Shown here: positions 34,711 to 44,261 of the stretch, one piece after another
Position numbering within the stretch: the stretch's first letter is position 1
Layout: each line of letters starts with the position of its first letter
Assembly (NCBI GenBank): GCA_947494995.1
Contig: CANLWY010000002.1
Coordinates: 124,001 to 188,000 of the forward strand
Source of the DNA: an uncultured Campylobacterales bacterium
Lineage (GTDB): Bacteria; Campylobacterota; Campylobacteria; Campylobacterales; Arcobacteraceae
Direction of reading: 5' to 3'
Length of the DNA: 64,000 nt
Notes under the pieces: model-generated
Seen by the model: the letters and a program-made list of their open reading frames with translations, nothing else
Told to the model about the DNA's origin: nothing
Databases searched by the model: none
Made by a program: the position numbers and the translations under genes

Positions 34711-34878
34711 TAAGTAGTACGGGATTTCCATTGTTGAGGGTCCGATACTATATTTTTGTGGGTAATTGTAATTTACGTGGTGTTGAACGTTTGCCTTTGG
34801 CATTTCTGTTCCTTAAATGTAATTCTTACCTGCTAACGTTGGCTTATGTGGGCCATTTTGATGGTTAACGACTACTTG
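34711..34878 (+). ncRNA. ssrS: 6S RNA candidate upstream of purD
   Basis: About 168 nt in the 244-bp hemD-purD gap, able to form one long rod. The ends pair as AAGTAGT (34712-34718) with ACTACTT (34871-34877). Inner pairings include GGTAA (34761-34765) with TTACC (34826-34830), ATTTA (34771-34775) with TAAAT (34814-34818), and a tip of TGCC/GGCA (34792-34795, 34799-34802). A large internal bubble separates the basal and apical parts, as in 6S RNA, which binds RNA polymerase. A location before purD agrees with what I recall for Campylobacterota. The -10-like GATAAAAT (34693-34700) sits correctly upstream. A purD leader is the alternative. Confidence 0.65.
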
Positions 34879-34915
34879 GATTTTTTATTTATTACTCAAT
34901 TTTAAGGACAATCTA

Positions 34916-36184
34916 GTGAACATTTTAATTCTTGGTAGTGGTGGAAGAGAATACTCTATAGGCTTAGCTATATCTAAAGAAGAGCAAGAACATAATCTAT
35001 TTTTTATGCCTGGTAATGGGGCAACTGACAATTTAGGAACTAATATTAATATAAAAGATTATGAAGAGTTAGCGCAATGGGCTAAAGAGAACTCTATTGA
35101 TTTAACAATTGTTGGACCAGAAGCTCCACTAGTAGATGGTGTTGTTGATATTTTTAAAGCAAATGACTTAACTGTATTTGGACCAAGTAAAGCTGCTGCG
35201 CAGTTAGAAGGTTCTAAAGTTTATATGAAAAATATTTTAAAGAAATATAATATACCAACAGCAGCGTTTATAGAAACTACAAATGAAAAAGAAGCACATG
35301 ACTTTATTGATACTATGACTGCTCCAATTGTTGTAAAAGCAGATGGTTTATGTGGCGGAAAGGGTGTAATTATTGCTCAATCTAAAGATGAAGCAAAAGA
35401 AGCAGCATCTGATATGTTAGCTGGAACTTCTTTTGGTGATGCTGGAACTTCAATTGTTGTTGAAGAATTTTTAGATGGATATGAGTTATCTATTTTTGCA
35501 ATTTGTGATGGTGAAAACTATAAAGTATTGCCAGCAGCTCAAGATCATAAAAGAATAGGTGATGGTGATACAGGACCAAATACTGGTGGTATGGGTGCAT
35601 ATGCTCCAACTCCTTTAGTAAATGAAGATATTTACAAAAAAGTTGAAGAGAGAGTTATAAAGCCAACCTTAGAAGGTATGAAAAAAGAGGGTGCTCCTTT
35701 TGAAGGTGTACTATTTATTGGTGTAATGGTTGTAAATGGTGAACCAATTATTTTAGAATACAATGTAAGATTTGGTGACCCAGAGTGTGAAATTTTAATG
35801 CCTTTATTAGAAACGCCAGTTTCTGAACTATTTTATAAAGGTGCTACTAAACAGTTAGATAAATTAGATATTAAAATCAAAGATGAGTTTGGTGTTGCTG
35901 TTGTAATGGCAAGTGCTAACTATCCTTATGGTTCTAGTGAACCAGCAGAAATTATTGTTGATGAAATTGTTGATGAAGATATTTTAAACAATACACATAT
36001 CTCTTATGCAGGTGTCTCAAAAGATGGTGACAAACTGCTTGCAACAGGAGGAAGAGTTCTTCTTTGTGTAGGTTTTGGAGATTCTATTAAGAGAGCAAGA
36101 GATAGAGCTTATGCTTTATGTGGGCAAGTTCATTTTGCTGGTAAAAAATGTAGAACAGATATCGCTTATCAAGCTTTAAAATAA
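34916..36184 (+). CDS. purD: Phosphoribosylamine-glycine ligase
   Basis: A 422-aa ATP-grasp enzyme that makes glycinamide ribonucleotide in purine synthesis. It opens MNILILGSGGREYSIGLAI and shows VGPEAPLVDGVVD, GSKVYMKNILKKYNIPTA, VVKADGLCGGKGVI, the family signature FGDPECEILMPLLET, and LPAAQDHKRIGDGDTGPNTG split over the active site. The start is GTG with AAGGA upstream. It directly follows the 6S RNA candidate; processing from a joint transcript is possible. Confidence 0.94.
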   Translation: MNILILGSGGREYSIGLAISKEEQEHNLFFMPGNGATDNLGTNINIKDYEELAQWAKENSIDLTIVGPEAPLVDGVVDIFKANDLTVFGPSKAAAQLEGSKVYMKNILKKYNIPTAAFIETTNEKEAHDFIDTMTAPIVVKADGLCGGKGVIIAQSKDEAKEAASDMLAGTSFGDAGTSIVVEEFLDGYELSIFAICDGENYKVLPAAQDHKRIGDGDTGPNTGGMGAYAPTPLVNEDIYKKVEERVIKPTLEGMKKEGAPFEGVLFIGVMVVNGEPIILEYNVRFGDPECEILMPLLETPVSELFYKGATKQLDKLDIKIKDEFGVAVVMASANYPYGSSEPAEIIVDEIVDEDILNNTHISYAGVSKDGDKLLATGGRVLLCVGFGDSIKRARDRAYALCGQVHFAGKKCRTDIAYQALK

Positions 36185-36204
36185 CAATAAGTTAATATTT
36201 AAGT

Positions 36205-36633
36205 ATGAATACAAATAATTTAGAATTAGCTTCAGTTTTAAGACGTTTTTTTTCATTTTTAATTGATGAAATCTTAGTAACTATTTTAGTATATGTAGTT
36301 TTTTGGGATAAGCTTGTCACAAATGCAATGGACGTTGACCAACTTGCAATTGCTTTGGCTTCATTAGTTGTTCCTGTTTTAGTAATTAAGTTTATTTATC
36401 AGTCTTTCTTTGTATGGTACTATGGTGCAACAATTGGGAAAATCATTTTAAAAATAAAAGTAATAGATTTCTATGATTTTGGTAGAGTTTCTTTAAAAAC
36501 TTCAATTACTAGATCAATAGGAAGACTTGTTAGTGAATATTTTGTTTATATTGGTTTTCTTGTTGCTTTTTTTACAGAAGGAAGACAAACATTTCATGAT
36601 AAAATAGGAAGGACATTAGTAATAAATGCTTAA
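36205..36633 (+). CDS. RDD-family membrane protein
   Basis: A 142-aa inner-membrane protein with three or four helices. The RDD pattern is visible: LRRFFSFLIDEILVTILVY at the start, WYYGATIGKIILKIKVIDF in the middle and RQTFHDKIGRTLVI at the end. RDD proteins are of unclear general function; some act in ion transport. It lies between purD and lptD and overlaps lptD by 8 bp. Confidence 0.82.
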   Translation: MNTNNLELASVLRRFFSFLIDEILVTILVYVVFWDKLVTNAMDVDQLAIALASLVVPVLVIKFIYQSFFVWYYGATIGKIILKIKVIDFYDFGRVSLKTSITRSIGRLVSEYFVYIGFLVAFFTEGRQTFHDKIGRTLVINA

Positions 36634-38716
36634 AAAATTTCTTGCAACACTTCTTTTAGTAATATCTTTACATGCGGAAACTGAAAAGTTTCAAGTAATA
36701 GCAAATAATGTAACAGCTGAAGACAATATTATGATTGCTACTGGAAATGTTGTAATCTTCTCACCTACATACTATATTACAGCTCAAAAAATCATATATG
36801 ATAAGAAAAAAGGAACTTTTGAACTTTTTGATGATGTTATGATTTTAAAGAATAATAATGTTCAAACAAAGAGTGATTATGCCTTTTTAGATGTAAATAC
36901 CGATGATTTATATCAAAAACCAAATATGTATTTTGAAGAGACAAACTCAATTTGGATAAACTCAAAAGATTCAGATAAAAAGAACGATAAAATCTACCTT
37001 GATCAAGCACTATTATCAAGCTGTGACTGTGTAGACCCAGATTGGAGTATTCGAGTATCAAGTGCAGATTATGATACAAAAGATAAGTGGATAAATATTT
37101 ATAATCCAAGACTTTATTTGAAAGATACACCTCTTCTTTATCTTCCTTATTTAGGGTTTTCTACTGATACAAGAAGAAGAACAGGTCTTTTAATACCAAG
37201 AATTGGTTATTCAAGAAGTGAGGGTGGAACTTATTCTCAGCCACTATTTATTGCTCCAGCTGACAATTATGATATTGAATTAATTCCTCAATATAGAGCT
37301 AAAAGAGGTTCTGGTATGTATGCATATTTAAGATATGCAGATAGTATTGATTCAGTATTAAAAATAAGTGCAGGATATTTTAATGAACAAAAAGAGTATC
37401 AAGAGGACTTTGAATTACGAAATGAAGAACATTATGGTGTTGATGTAAACTATAAAAGATACAATCTTTTTACTGGAAAAAGAAAAGAGCATAAAGATGG
37501 ACTTTTTGTAGATATAAACTATTTAAATGATATTGAATATAGAACCTTAGAAGATAGTAGTCATAAAGATGATTCCCAAAGATATATTGAATCAAAAATT
37601 AACTATGTATATGATACACCAAGTTATTATTTAGGTTCGTATTTTAGGTATTATATTGATACTAAGCAAGAATCAAATGCAGCAACACTTCAAGAATTAC
37701 CAAAACTTCAGGCACATACTTATTCAAGACCTTTAATTTCAGATAGATTATTATACTCAACGGATTTAAAGTATACTCATCATAAAAGAAGAGAAGGTGT
37801 ATCTGCAAACCAATATGAGTTTAGTGTTCCTTTCTCTTACTCTTTTTCATTTTTTGATGATTATATCCATTTTATAGCTAAACAAGAGTTCTCTTTTAAT
37901 AAGTTTGAATATTCAAACACTGGAACTACAAAATTTGAAGATGCTACATATGCTGAATCAAATACTATACTTTCATTAAGTACAGATTTGATTAAACCAT
38001 ATGAAGATTATTTACATACAATGAATTTAAGTGCAGATTTTACAAAATCTGAAAATATAAAAGAAGAGGGTGATTTATATAAAGTTACATCTACTAATTC
38101 AGCATTAAGTTCATTTCCTGTTACAAAAAGTTCAGATAGTATAAATTTAGGAATAAATCATTCTTTATATGATAGAGATAGTTTAAAACAAATAATAAAC
38201 CATAAATTAACTCAATCTATTTTATATGATACTTATGATAATGCAAAGTTTCAAAATATGGAAAATGAGATTACTTATAACTACATATTAGGTTCTTTGA
38301 AAAATAGACTTGTATATAATCATCAAGATGATAAATTAATTGAAAGTTCATCTTCTTTTACTTTAACATATGAAAATTTTTATATGAAACTGGGTCATTA
38401 TATGTCAAAAGAGACCCCTAATTCAGGTTTAGAAGACTTAGAATCTTATCAGTTTGATGCAAAGTATAAGCTTTCAAATAGATACTCTTTTGGTTTTTAT
38501 ACAAATTATAATATTGAAGAAAAAATAAGAAATAAACTAGGGTATAAATTCTCAATTACTGATGCTTGTTGGAATTTAGATTTAAGATATGAGAAAGAGA
38601 TTGAAGCTTCTTCAACTGTCGATGGTGATCCTACTGAGCAAGATATAATCTATTTAGAGTTATTATTAAAGCCCCTTGGTGGTGTTATGCATGAATATGA
38701 GATTGAGAAAGATTAA
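36626..38716 (+). CDS. lptD: LPS assembly outer-membrane protein LptD
   Basis: A 696-aa outer-membrane beta-barrel that inserts lipopolysaccharide into the outer leaflet. A signal peptide spans about 1-17 (FLATLLLVISLHAET). The LptA-like N-terminal domain follows (VIANNVTAEDNIMIATGNV), then LSSCDCVDPDWSI with a cysteine pair, then the barrel from about 190 with LLIPRIGYSRSEGGTYSQPL and many aromatic-rich strands. It is in a row with RDD and the phosphoribosyltransferase-like gene (1-bp overlap). Confidence 0.9.
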   Translation: MLKKFLATLLLVISLHAETEKFQVIANNVTAEDNIMIATGNVVIFSPTYYITAQKIIYDKKKGTFELFDDVMILKNNNVQTKSDYAFLDVNTDDLYQKPNMYFEETNSIWINSKDSDKKNDKIYLDQALLSSCDCVDPDWSIRVSSADYDTKDKWINIYNPRLYLKDTPLLYLPYLGFSTDTRRRTGLLIPRIGYSRSEGGTYSQPLFIAPADNYDIELIPQYRAKRGSGMYAYLRYADSIDSVLKISAGYFNEQKEYQEDFELRNEEHYGVDVNYKRYNLFTGKRKEHKDGLFVDINYLNDIEYRTLEDSSHKDDSQRYIESKINYVYDTPSYYLGSYFRYYIDTKQESNAATLQELPKLQAHTYSRPLISDRLLYSTDLKYTHHKRREGVSANQYEFSVPFSYSFSFFDDYIHFIAKQEFSFNKFEYSNTGTTKFEDATYAESNTILSLSTDLIKPYEDYLHTMNLSADFTKSENIKEEGDLYKVTSTNSALSSFPVTKSSDSINLGINHSLYDRDSLKQIINHKLTQSILYDTYDNAKFQNMENEITYNYILGSLKNRLVYNHQDDKLIESSSSFTLTYENFYMKLGHYMSKETPNSGLEDLESYQFDAKYKLSNRYSFGFYTNYNIEEKIRNKLGYKFSITDACWNLDLRYEKEIEASSTVDGDPTEQDIIYLELLLKPLGGVMHEYEIEKD

Positions 38717-39384
38717 TGACTCCAGACGGAATATTTTTTAAAAATAGAGATGTTGCAGCTTATAGGCTAATAGATATTTTACCTATAAATAAAATGAAGT
38801 TAGAGGATTGGATAGTTATATCAACTTCTTACAATGGATATCCAGTTGCAAAGATTATTGCAGATGAACTTGATGCAAAACTTGATATTATGCTTTCAAG
38901 AAAAATATACTCTCCAAATAATGAAGAGTGTGAAATAGCCATTGTTACAGAGACTGAAGAGGTTGTAATTCATGAAGAGCTAGTAAAAGCTTTTGATATT
39001 AGTTTAGATTTTGTTTTTTCAAAATCTAAATATATCTATGAGAATGAACTATCATCTTGTGTTAGTAAATTTAGAAAGGGATGTAATCTTTGCGATTTAA
39101 AAAATAAAAATGTTTTACTTATAGATGAAGGTTTAAATACAAGTCTTACAATGATGGCTTGTATTAAAACAGCAATTAATCTAGGAGCAAAATCTGTATC
39201 TGTGGCAATTCCTATATTGCCAACTGCAAGTATTAATACGATAGAATCAATTGCTGATGATTTGTATTATGTGAAAAATTTAGATCATTTTATAAGTATA
39301 GATTTTTATTATGATGAACTAGAAGAGATAAGTTACGAAGAAATTAAAAAGGAAAAGGAAAAACTGAATGTCAACAGTATGTGA
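38716..39384 (+). CDS. Phosphoribosyltransferase-like protein
   Basis: A 222-aa cytoplasmic protein of the phosphoribosyltransferase fold. The predicted PRPP loop is VLLIDEGLNTSLTM, where active enzymes usually have a pattern such as DDGxATG; the second Asp, the alanine and the closing glycine are changed. The start has DWIVISTSYNGYPVAKIIADEL, matching the flanking strand-helix. The cysteines in GCNLCDL are notable. Enzyme activity is doubtful; a regulatory role is possible. It is fixed between lptD and pnp with overlaps at both ends. Confidence 0.7.
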   Translation: MTPDGIFFKNRDVAAYRLIDILPINKMKLEDWIVISTSYNGYPVAKIIADELDAKLDIMLSRKIYSPNNEECEIAIVTETEEVVIHEELVKAFDISLDFVFSKSKYIYENELSSCVSKFRKGCNLCDLKNKNVLLIDEGLNTSLTMMACIKTAINLGAKSVSVAIPILPTASINTIESIADDLYYVKNLDHFISIDFYYDELEEISYEEIKKEKEKLNVNSM

Positions 39385-41554
39385 ATTTGAATTAAATGGA
39401 AAACAAGAAATATATGAGTTTGGGAAAGTTGCCAAACAAGCTAATGGATCTGTATTAGCGAAATTAGGAAATGCTGTTGTCTTAGCCACAGTTGTAAGTG
39501 AATTTGATAATCCTGTATCTGAGGACTTTACTCCTTTAACAGTTCAGTATGTTGAAAAAACATATGCTGCTGCAAAACTTCCTGGTGGATTTATTAAAAG
39601 AGAAGCAAAACCAAGTGAATTTGAAACTTTAACTTCAAGAGTTATTGATAGAAGTTTAAGACCACTTTTCCCTAAAGGTTATGTTTACCCTACGACAGTT
39701 ACTGTAATAGTATTAAGTGCTGATAAAAAAGTTGATTTACAAGCTTTAGCTTTAAATGCTGCAAGTGCAGCTTTATATACTTCAAATCTTCCGATTAAAA
39801 AGTCAGTTGCTGGTGTAAGAGTTGGTAAAATAAATGGAGAATATGTAGTTAATCCTTCTACTGAAGATTTACTTGAGTCAACTTTAGATTTATATGTAGC
39901 AGGTTCTAAAGAAGAGCTACTTATGATTGAAATGAAATCTATTTCTTCAGAAGAAATGGTAGAAGTTGATATTGAAGCATTCTCTAAACTACATAAAACA
40001 AATGAAATGACTGAAGAAGAGCTTGTTGAAGCAATTGGTGTTGCACAAGAAGCTTTAAAAGAAGCAAATGAAACTTATGAGACTGGATTTGAATCAGTTT
40101 CTAAAGAGATGGCAGATGTAGAGTTAGTTGAATTTACTATTGAAGAATCTGTTATTAATTATGTAAGAGAAAACTTTATTGATGATATTAAAAATGCAAT
40201 TAAAAAACTTGCTAAATCTGAAAGAGCTACTGAGCTTAAAGATGTAGCAAAAGCAATTGCAGCAAATGAGTATTGTGAAGAAAAAGAGATTGAATTTTCT
40301 ACAATTTATGAAGCAGTATCAATTGTAAAAAGAGAAGCTGTTAGACAAATGATTGTTAATGAAAAAGTTAGAGCTGATGGAAGAGGGCTTAGAGATGTAA
40401 GACCTATTGAAGTAGATACAAATATTTTACCTTCTGCTCACTCTTCTTGTTTATTTACTAGAGGTGAAACACAAGCATTAGTTGTGGGAACACTTGCTGG
40501 TTCAAAAGATGGACAAATGTATGAAGTTTTAACAGAGAAATCTACAAGAACTGAAAACTTTATGGTTCATTATAACTTCCCTGGTTTTTCTGTAGGTGAA
40601 GCAAAACCAATGTTTGGTGTTGGTAGACGAGAACTTGGACATGGTAATCTTGCAAAAAAAGCTTTAGAAGCAACTATTGATAAAGACTACTCTGAAACAG
40701 TTAGATTAGTATCTGAAATTTTAGAATCAAATGGTTCTTCTTCTATGGCAACTGTTTGTGGTGGTTCATTAGCTCTTAAAGCAGCAGGTGTACCAGTTTC
40801 AAATCTTGTTGCAGGTGTTGCAATGGGTATGGTTGTTGAAGGTGAAAATTATTCAGTTCTAACAGATATCATGGGATTAGAGGATCATGATGGAGATATG
40901 GACTTTAAAGTAGCTGGTACAAGTGAAGGTATTACTGCACTTCAAATGGATATCAAATTGGGTGGTATTGAGTTATCTGTTCTAAAAGAAGCTTTACTTC
41001 AAGCAAAAGAAGGAAGAGAACATATTTTAGGAATTATGGAAGAAGCTGCTGAAGAGATTGTTCCAAGTGAAGCTTTACCATTAATTGAACAATTTGCAAT
41101 TGATCCAAGTAAATTTATGGTTGTTATTGGAAAAGCAGGTGCTACTATTAAAGAGATTATTGAAAAATTCTCTGTATCAATTGATTTAGATAGAGATACT
41201 GGTAATGTAAAAGTTTCAGGTGAAAATAAACAGAATGTTTTAGATGCTTGTGAGCATATTAAAACTATCTCAAATAATGCTCCAGCAAGAAGAGATAATA
41301 ATCATAAAAAACATATAGATTTTGAAAAACTATATCAAGTAGATGAAGTTTTAACTGGAAAAGTAGTTAGAATTGCTGATTTTGGTGCTTTTGTTGAACT
41401 TCCAAAAGGTGGAGAAGGTCTTTTACATATCTCTAAAATTTCAAAAGAAAGAGTTAAAAAAGTAGAAGATGTTCTAAAAGTTGATGACTCAGTTGAGATT
41501 AAAGTATTAAAAGTTAAAAAAGATAGAATAGAACTAGCTTCTAGTTCATTATAA
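39368..41554 (+). CDS. pnp: Polyribonucleotide nucleotidyltransferase
   Basis: A 728-aa 3'-5' phosphorolytic exonuclease, the core of RNA decay. Two RNase PH domains (about 15-145 and 320-545) flank a helical domain; FTRGETQALVVGTL, GFSVGEAKPMFGVGRRELGHG and DIMGLEDHDGDMDFKVAGT (near 500) mark the active core. A KH domain (about 555-610; VVIGKAGATIKEIIEKF) and an S1 domain (about 645-725; GKVVRIADFGAFVELPKGGEGLLHIS over two stretches) end the protein. It overlaps the preceding gene by 17 bp. Confidence 0.95.
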   Translation: MSTVCEFELNGKQEIYEFGKVAKQANGSVLAKLGNAVVLATVVSEFDNPVSEDFTPLTVQYVEKTYAAAKLPGGFIKREAKPSEFETLTSRVIDRSLRPLFPKGYVYPTTVTVIVLSADKKVDLQALALNAASAALYTSNLPIKKSVAGVRVGKINGEYVVNPSTEDLLESTLDLYVAGSKEELLMIEMKSISSEEMVEVDIEAFSKLHKTNEMTEEELVEAIGVAQEALKEANETYETGFESVSKEMADVELVEFTIEESVINYVRENFIDDIKNAIKKLAKSERATELKDVAKAIAANEYCEEKEIEFSTIYEAVSIVKREAVRQMIVNEKVRADGRGLRDVRPIEVDTNILPSAHSSCLFTRGETQALVVGTLAGSKDGQMYEVLTEKSTRTENFMVHYNFPGFSVGEAKPMFGVGRRELGHGNLAKKALEATIDKDYSETVRLVSEILESNGSSSMATVCGGSLALKAAGVPVSNLVAGVAMGMVVEGENYSVLTDIMGLEDHDGDMDFKVAGTSEGITALQMDIKLGGIELSVLKEALLQAKEGREHILGIMEEAAEEIVPSEALPLIEQFAIDPSKFMVVIGKAGATIKEIIEKFSVSIDLDRDTGNVKVSGENKQNVLDACEHIKTISNNAPARRDNNHKKHIDFEKLYQVDEVLTGKVVRIADFGAFVELPKGGEGLLHISKISKERVKKVEDVLKVDDSVEIKVLKVKKDRIELASSSL

Positions 41555-41564
41555 TATTAATTAG

Positions 41565-41590
41565 CAGACTTCATATTTTAATGAAGTCTG
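41565..41590 (+). terminator. Hairpin after pnp
   Basis: A perfect 10-bp stem (CAGACTTCAT with ATGAAGTCTG, 6-base loop) starts 11 bases after the pnp stop. It lacks a U-run, so it may protect the 3' end rather than terminate by itself. Confidence 0.5.
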
Positions 41591-41686
41591 TCTACTCTCC
41601 TCCTCAAAATTTAAATAATTTATAAAATAAATATAAATAACTTGTACAAACTACCATTTTATCAAATCTAAATCTAACTAATAATT

Positions 41687-41695
41687 TGCTAGAAT
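41687..41695 (+). promoter_or_regulatory. Likely promoter of the chemotaxis operon
   Basis: TGCTAGAAT, an extended -10-like box, precedes cheY by about 85 bases within a 225-bp gap; the rest of the gap is AT-rich and shows no gene. Confidence 0.4.
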
Positions 41696-41779
41696 AGTTT
41701 TAATTACTAAACTTAAATTAATATTTCTTTAGTTAAGATAGTAAAAATAATATTTTTATATAAAAAACAAGGGGTTTTT

Positions 41780-42148
41780 ATGGCTAAGCTTTTAATTGTT
41801 GATGACTCTACAATGTTAAGAGATATGCTTAATTATGCACTTAACGAAGGTGGTTATACTGATGTAACTGAAGCAGTTGATGGTGTAGATGGTTTAGAAA
41901 AAGCGAAAGCTGCAACATTTGATTTAATTATTACTGATGTAAATATGCCAAATATGGATGGTTTAACACTAATTGGTGAATTAAGAAAGCTTCCTACATA
42001 TGCAAGTAGACCAATTTTAGTTTTAACAACTGAACGAAGTGATGAAATGAAAGCAAAAGGAAAGGCTGCAGGTGCAACAGGATGGATTGTAAAACCATTT
42101 GTACCAGAACAATTACTAAAAGCAGTTAATATAGTATTAAGTAGATAA
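41780..42148 (+). CDS. cheY: Chemotaxis response regulator CheY
   Basis: A 122-aa single receiver domain that carries the signal from CheA to the flagellar switch. The acid pocket is VDDS (7-10), the phosphoacceptor is Asp53 in ITDVNMPNMDG, the switch threonine lies in VLTTE and the conserved lysine in WIVKPF. It leads the cheY-A-R-D-B unit, with AGGGG upstream of the ATG. Confidence 0.92.
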   Translation: MAKLLIVDDSTMLRDMLNYALNEGGYTDVTEAVDGVDGLEKAKAATFDLIITDVNMPNMDGLTLIGELRKLPTYASRPILVLTTERSDEMKAKGKAAGATGWIVKPFVPEQLLKAVNIVLSR

Positions 42149-42160
42149 AAAGGTTTTAAC

Positions 42161-44254
42161 ATGTCTGGTTTTGATATTTCTAAATATAGAGAGATGTTTG
42201 TAGAAGAAGCTGAAGAGCTTTTTGAATCTGCAGATAATGTACTATTAGAGGCTGAAAATAATGGTTCATTGACTGATGATGAAATGGGACAACTCTTTAG
42301 GGATGTACATACATTAAAAGGAAGTGGTGCATCAGTTGAACTTACATTGTTTGCTGAGTTCACTCATGATGTTGAAAATATGATGGATAAGCTTAGAAAT
42401 CATGAAATAGAGTTTATACCAGAAATGGCAGAGACTTTAATTGATGGCTTAGATGTTATGAAAGAGCTTTTAGATTTAGAAGTTGCTGAAGAGTTAACAC
42501 GAGAGACTTTCTCTGAGATGACTACTGAACTTTTAATTGATATTAGAGCTTATATAAATGGAGAAACTCCTCCTTCTATTCAAGAAGAAACACCTGTTGT
42601 TCAAGCAGTTGAAGTAGTTGAAGAGAAAAAGGATATAGGTTTTTATGATAATGATATAGATGAAAATAGTTATAATGTATCATATGGGTTTTTCAAAGAT
42701 GATGAAATAGGTAGTGAAGATGGAAAATATGGTTTTTTTGATGAAGAATTAGATAAAAAGTCTGAAACAGCTGAAACTCCAGTAATTGAACATGATGAGA
42801 GTGATGACTTTGGATTCTTTGATGAAATGCCAGAGATTACTCCTGATACGGAAATTGTAGCAAATAATGAAGATCAAAAAGAAGAGCTTGAAAAGCCTGT
42901 TGAAAAAGTTGAAGAAAAGATTGAACCAACTGTAGAAACACCAGTTGTAACTCCTGCTTCTACACCAGTTGCTACAAAAGCAACACCTGCTAAAAAAAGA
43001 GCACCAAAAGAAGAAAAAGAAACAAGTAAAAAATCTTCAGCTTCTAATAATATTAGAGTAAATCTAGATAAAATAGACTTACTTATGAATAATGTTGGTG
43101 ATCTAGTAATAACAAATGCAATGTTAACTCAGTTTTCAACATCTATTGAAGAGACTAAAACTAGAAATGCTGTATTAGAAAGACTTGAATTACTTGAAAG
43201 ACATATTAGAGATATGCAAGATTCAATAATGAGTATCAGAATGGTACCAATGGAATCTATTTATTCAAAATTTCCAAAAGTTGTAAGAGATATTTCTAAA
43301 AAACTTGGGAAAAAAGTTGAATTTAAACACTTTGGTGATGGTGTTGAAATTGATAAAGCAATGATTGAAGGCTTAACAGATCCATTAATGCATATTATTA
43401 GAAACTCTCTTGATCATGGTCTTGAAACACCTGATGTAAGAACTGCAAGTGGAAAAGATGAAGTAGGTTCAATTATTATTTCAGCAGAACAAGCAAATGG
43501 TCAGATGATTATTACTATTGAAGATGATGGTAAAGGTATTGATGCTACAAAAGTTGCTCTTAAAGCTTTAGACCAAGGGCAAATTGATGAAAATCAATAC
43601 AACACTATGAGTGATAGTGAAAAAGCTATGTTAGTATTTGGAGCTGGTGTTTCAACTGCTGATGAAGTAACTGATATTTCAGGTCGTGGAGTTGGAATGG
43701 ATGTTGTTAAAACAAATATCCATAAACTTGGTGGAGCAATTAAACTTGATACAAAACTAGGTGAGGGTACAATAATTACTATTATGCTACCACTTACTCT
43801 TGCAATTCTTGATGGTCTTGATATTGCAGTTGGAGATCAAAAATATATATTACCTTTAAGTTCAATTGTTGAATCGTTACAACCAACATCTGATATGATT
43901 AAAAAGATTGGTGATGGTTCACAAGATTTATTAATGCTTAGAGAAGAATTTATTCCTGTTGTAAGATTACATCAATTATTTGGAGTAGAGCCAACATTTG
44001 AAAATCTTGAAGATGGAATGTTAATTGTTGTAAAATCAGGAAATACAAAAGTTGCTATTTCTATTGATGAGTTCTTAAATCAACATCAAGTGGTTGTAAA
44101 ACCTTTAGATAAAAACTTTAGAAGTGTTGAAGGAATTGGAGCTGCAACAGTTAGAGGTGATGGTAGTATTGGACTAATTCTTGATGTATTAGGAATTATC
44201 AATGCTCAAATAAAGATTGAAAAAGATATGACATCGACACAAAGAGCTTCATAG
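42161..44254 (+). CDS. cheA: Chemotaxis histidine kinase CheA, no receiver domain
   Basis: A 697-aa kinase. The phosphotransfer domain (1-130) carries His50 in FRDVHTLKGSGAS. A long acidic linker (about 135-295) contains four related motifs: IGFYD (159-163), YGFFKD (175-180), YGFFDE (190-195) and FGFFDE (217-222). No clear P2 domain is seen. The dimerisation helices begin near 296 (NNIRVNLDKIDLLMNNVGDLV), then the ATPase domain (HIIRNSLDHGLE, DDGKGID, SGRGVGMDVVK), then a CheW-like domain to the end. Helicobacter and Campylobacter CheA carry a fused receiver; this one stops at ...TSTQRAS without it, and the separate CheY is encoded just upstream. Confidence 0.93.
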   Translation: MSGFDISKYREMFVEEAEELFESADNVLLEAENNGSLTDDEMGQLFRDVHTLKGSGASVELTLFAEFTHDVENMMDKLRNHEIEFIPEMAETLIDGLDVMKELLDLEVAEELTRETFSEMTTELLIDIRAYINGETPPSIQEETPVVQAVEVVEEKKDIGFYDNDIDENSYNVSYGFFKDDEIGSEDGKYGFFDEELDKKSETAETPVIEHDESDDFGFFDEMPEITPDTEIVANNEDQKEELEKPVEKVEEKIEPTVETPVVTPASTPVATKATPAKKRAPKEEKETSKKSSASNNIRVNLDKIDLLMNNVGDLVITNAMLTQFSTSIEETKTRNAVLERLELLERHIRDMQDSIMSIRMVPMESIYSKFPKVVRDISKKLGKKVEFKHFGDGVEIDKAMIEGLTDPLMHIIRNSLDHGLETPDVRTASGKDEVGSIIISAEQANGQMIITIEDDGKGIDATKVALKALDQGQIDENQYNTMSDSEKAMLVFGAGVSTADEVTDISGRGVGMDVVKTNIHKLGGAIKLDTKLGEGTIITIMLPLTLAILDGLDIAVGDQKYILPLSSIVESLQPTSDMIKKIGDGSQDLLMLREEFIPVVRLHQLFGVEPTFENLEDGMLIVVKSGNTKVAISIDEFLNQHQVVVKPLDKNFRSVEGIGAATVRGDGSIGLILDVLGIINAQIKIEKDMTSTQRAS

Positions 44255-44261
44255 GAGTTAG

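Noticed and set aside
41854-42363. Minus-strand frame of 169 codons across cheY and cheA
   Set aside because: Both plus-strand genes are certain, and the antisense frame has shadow-type composition.
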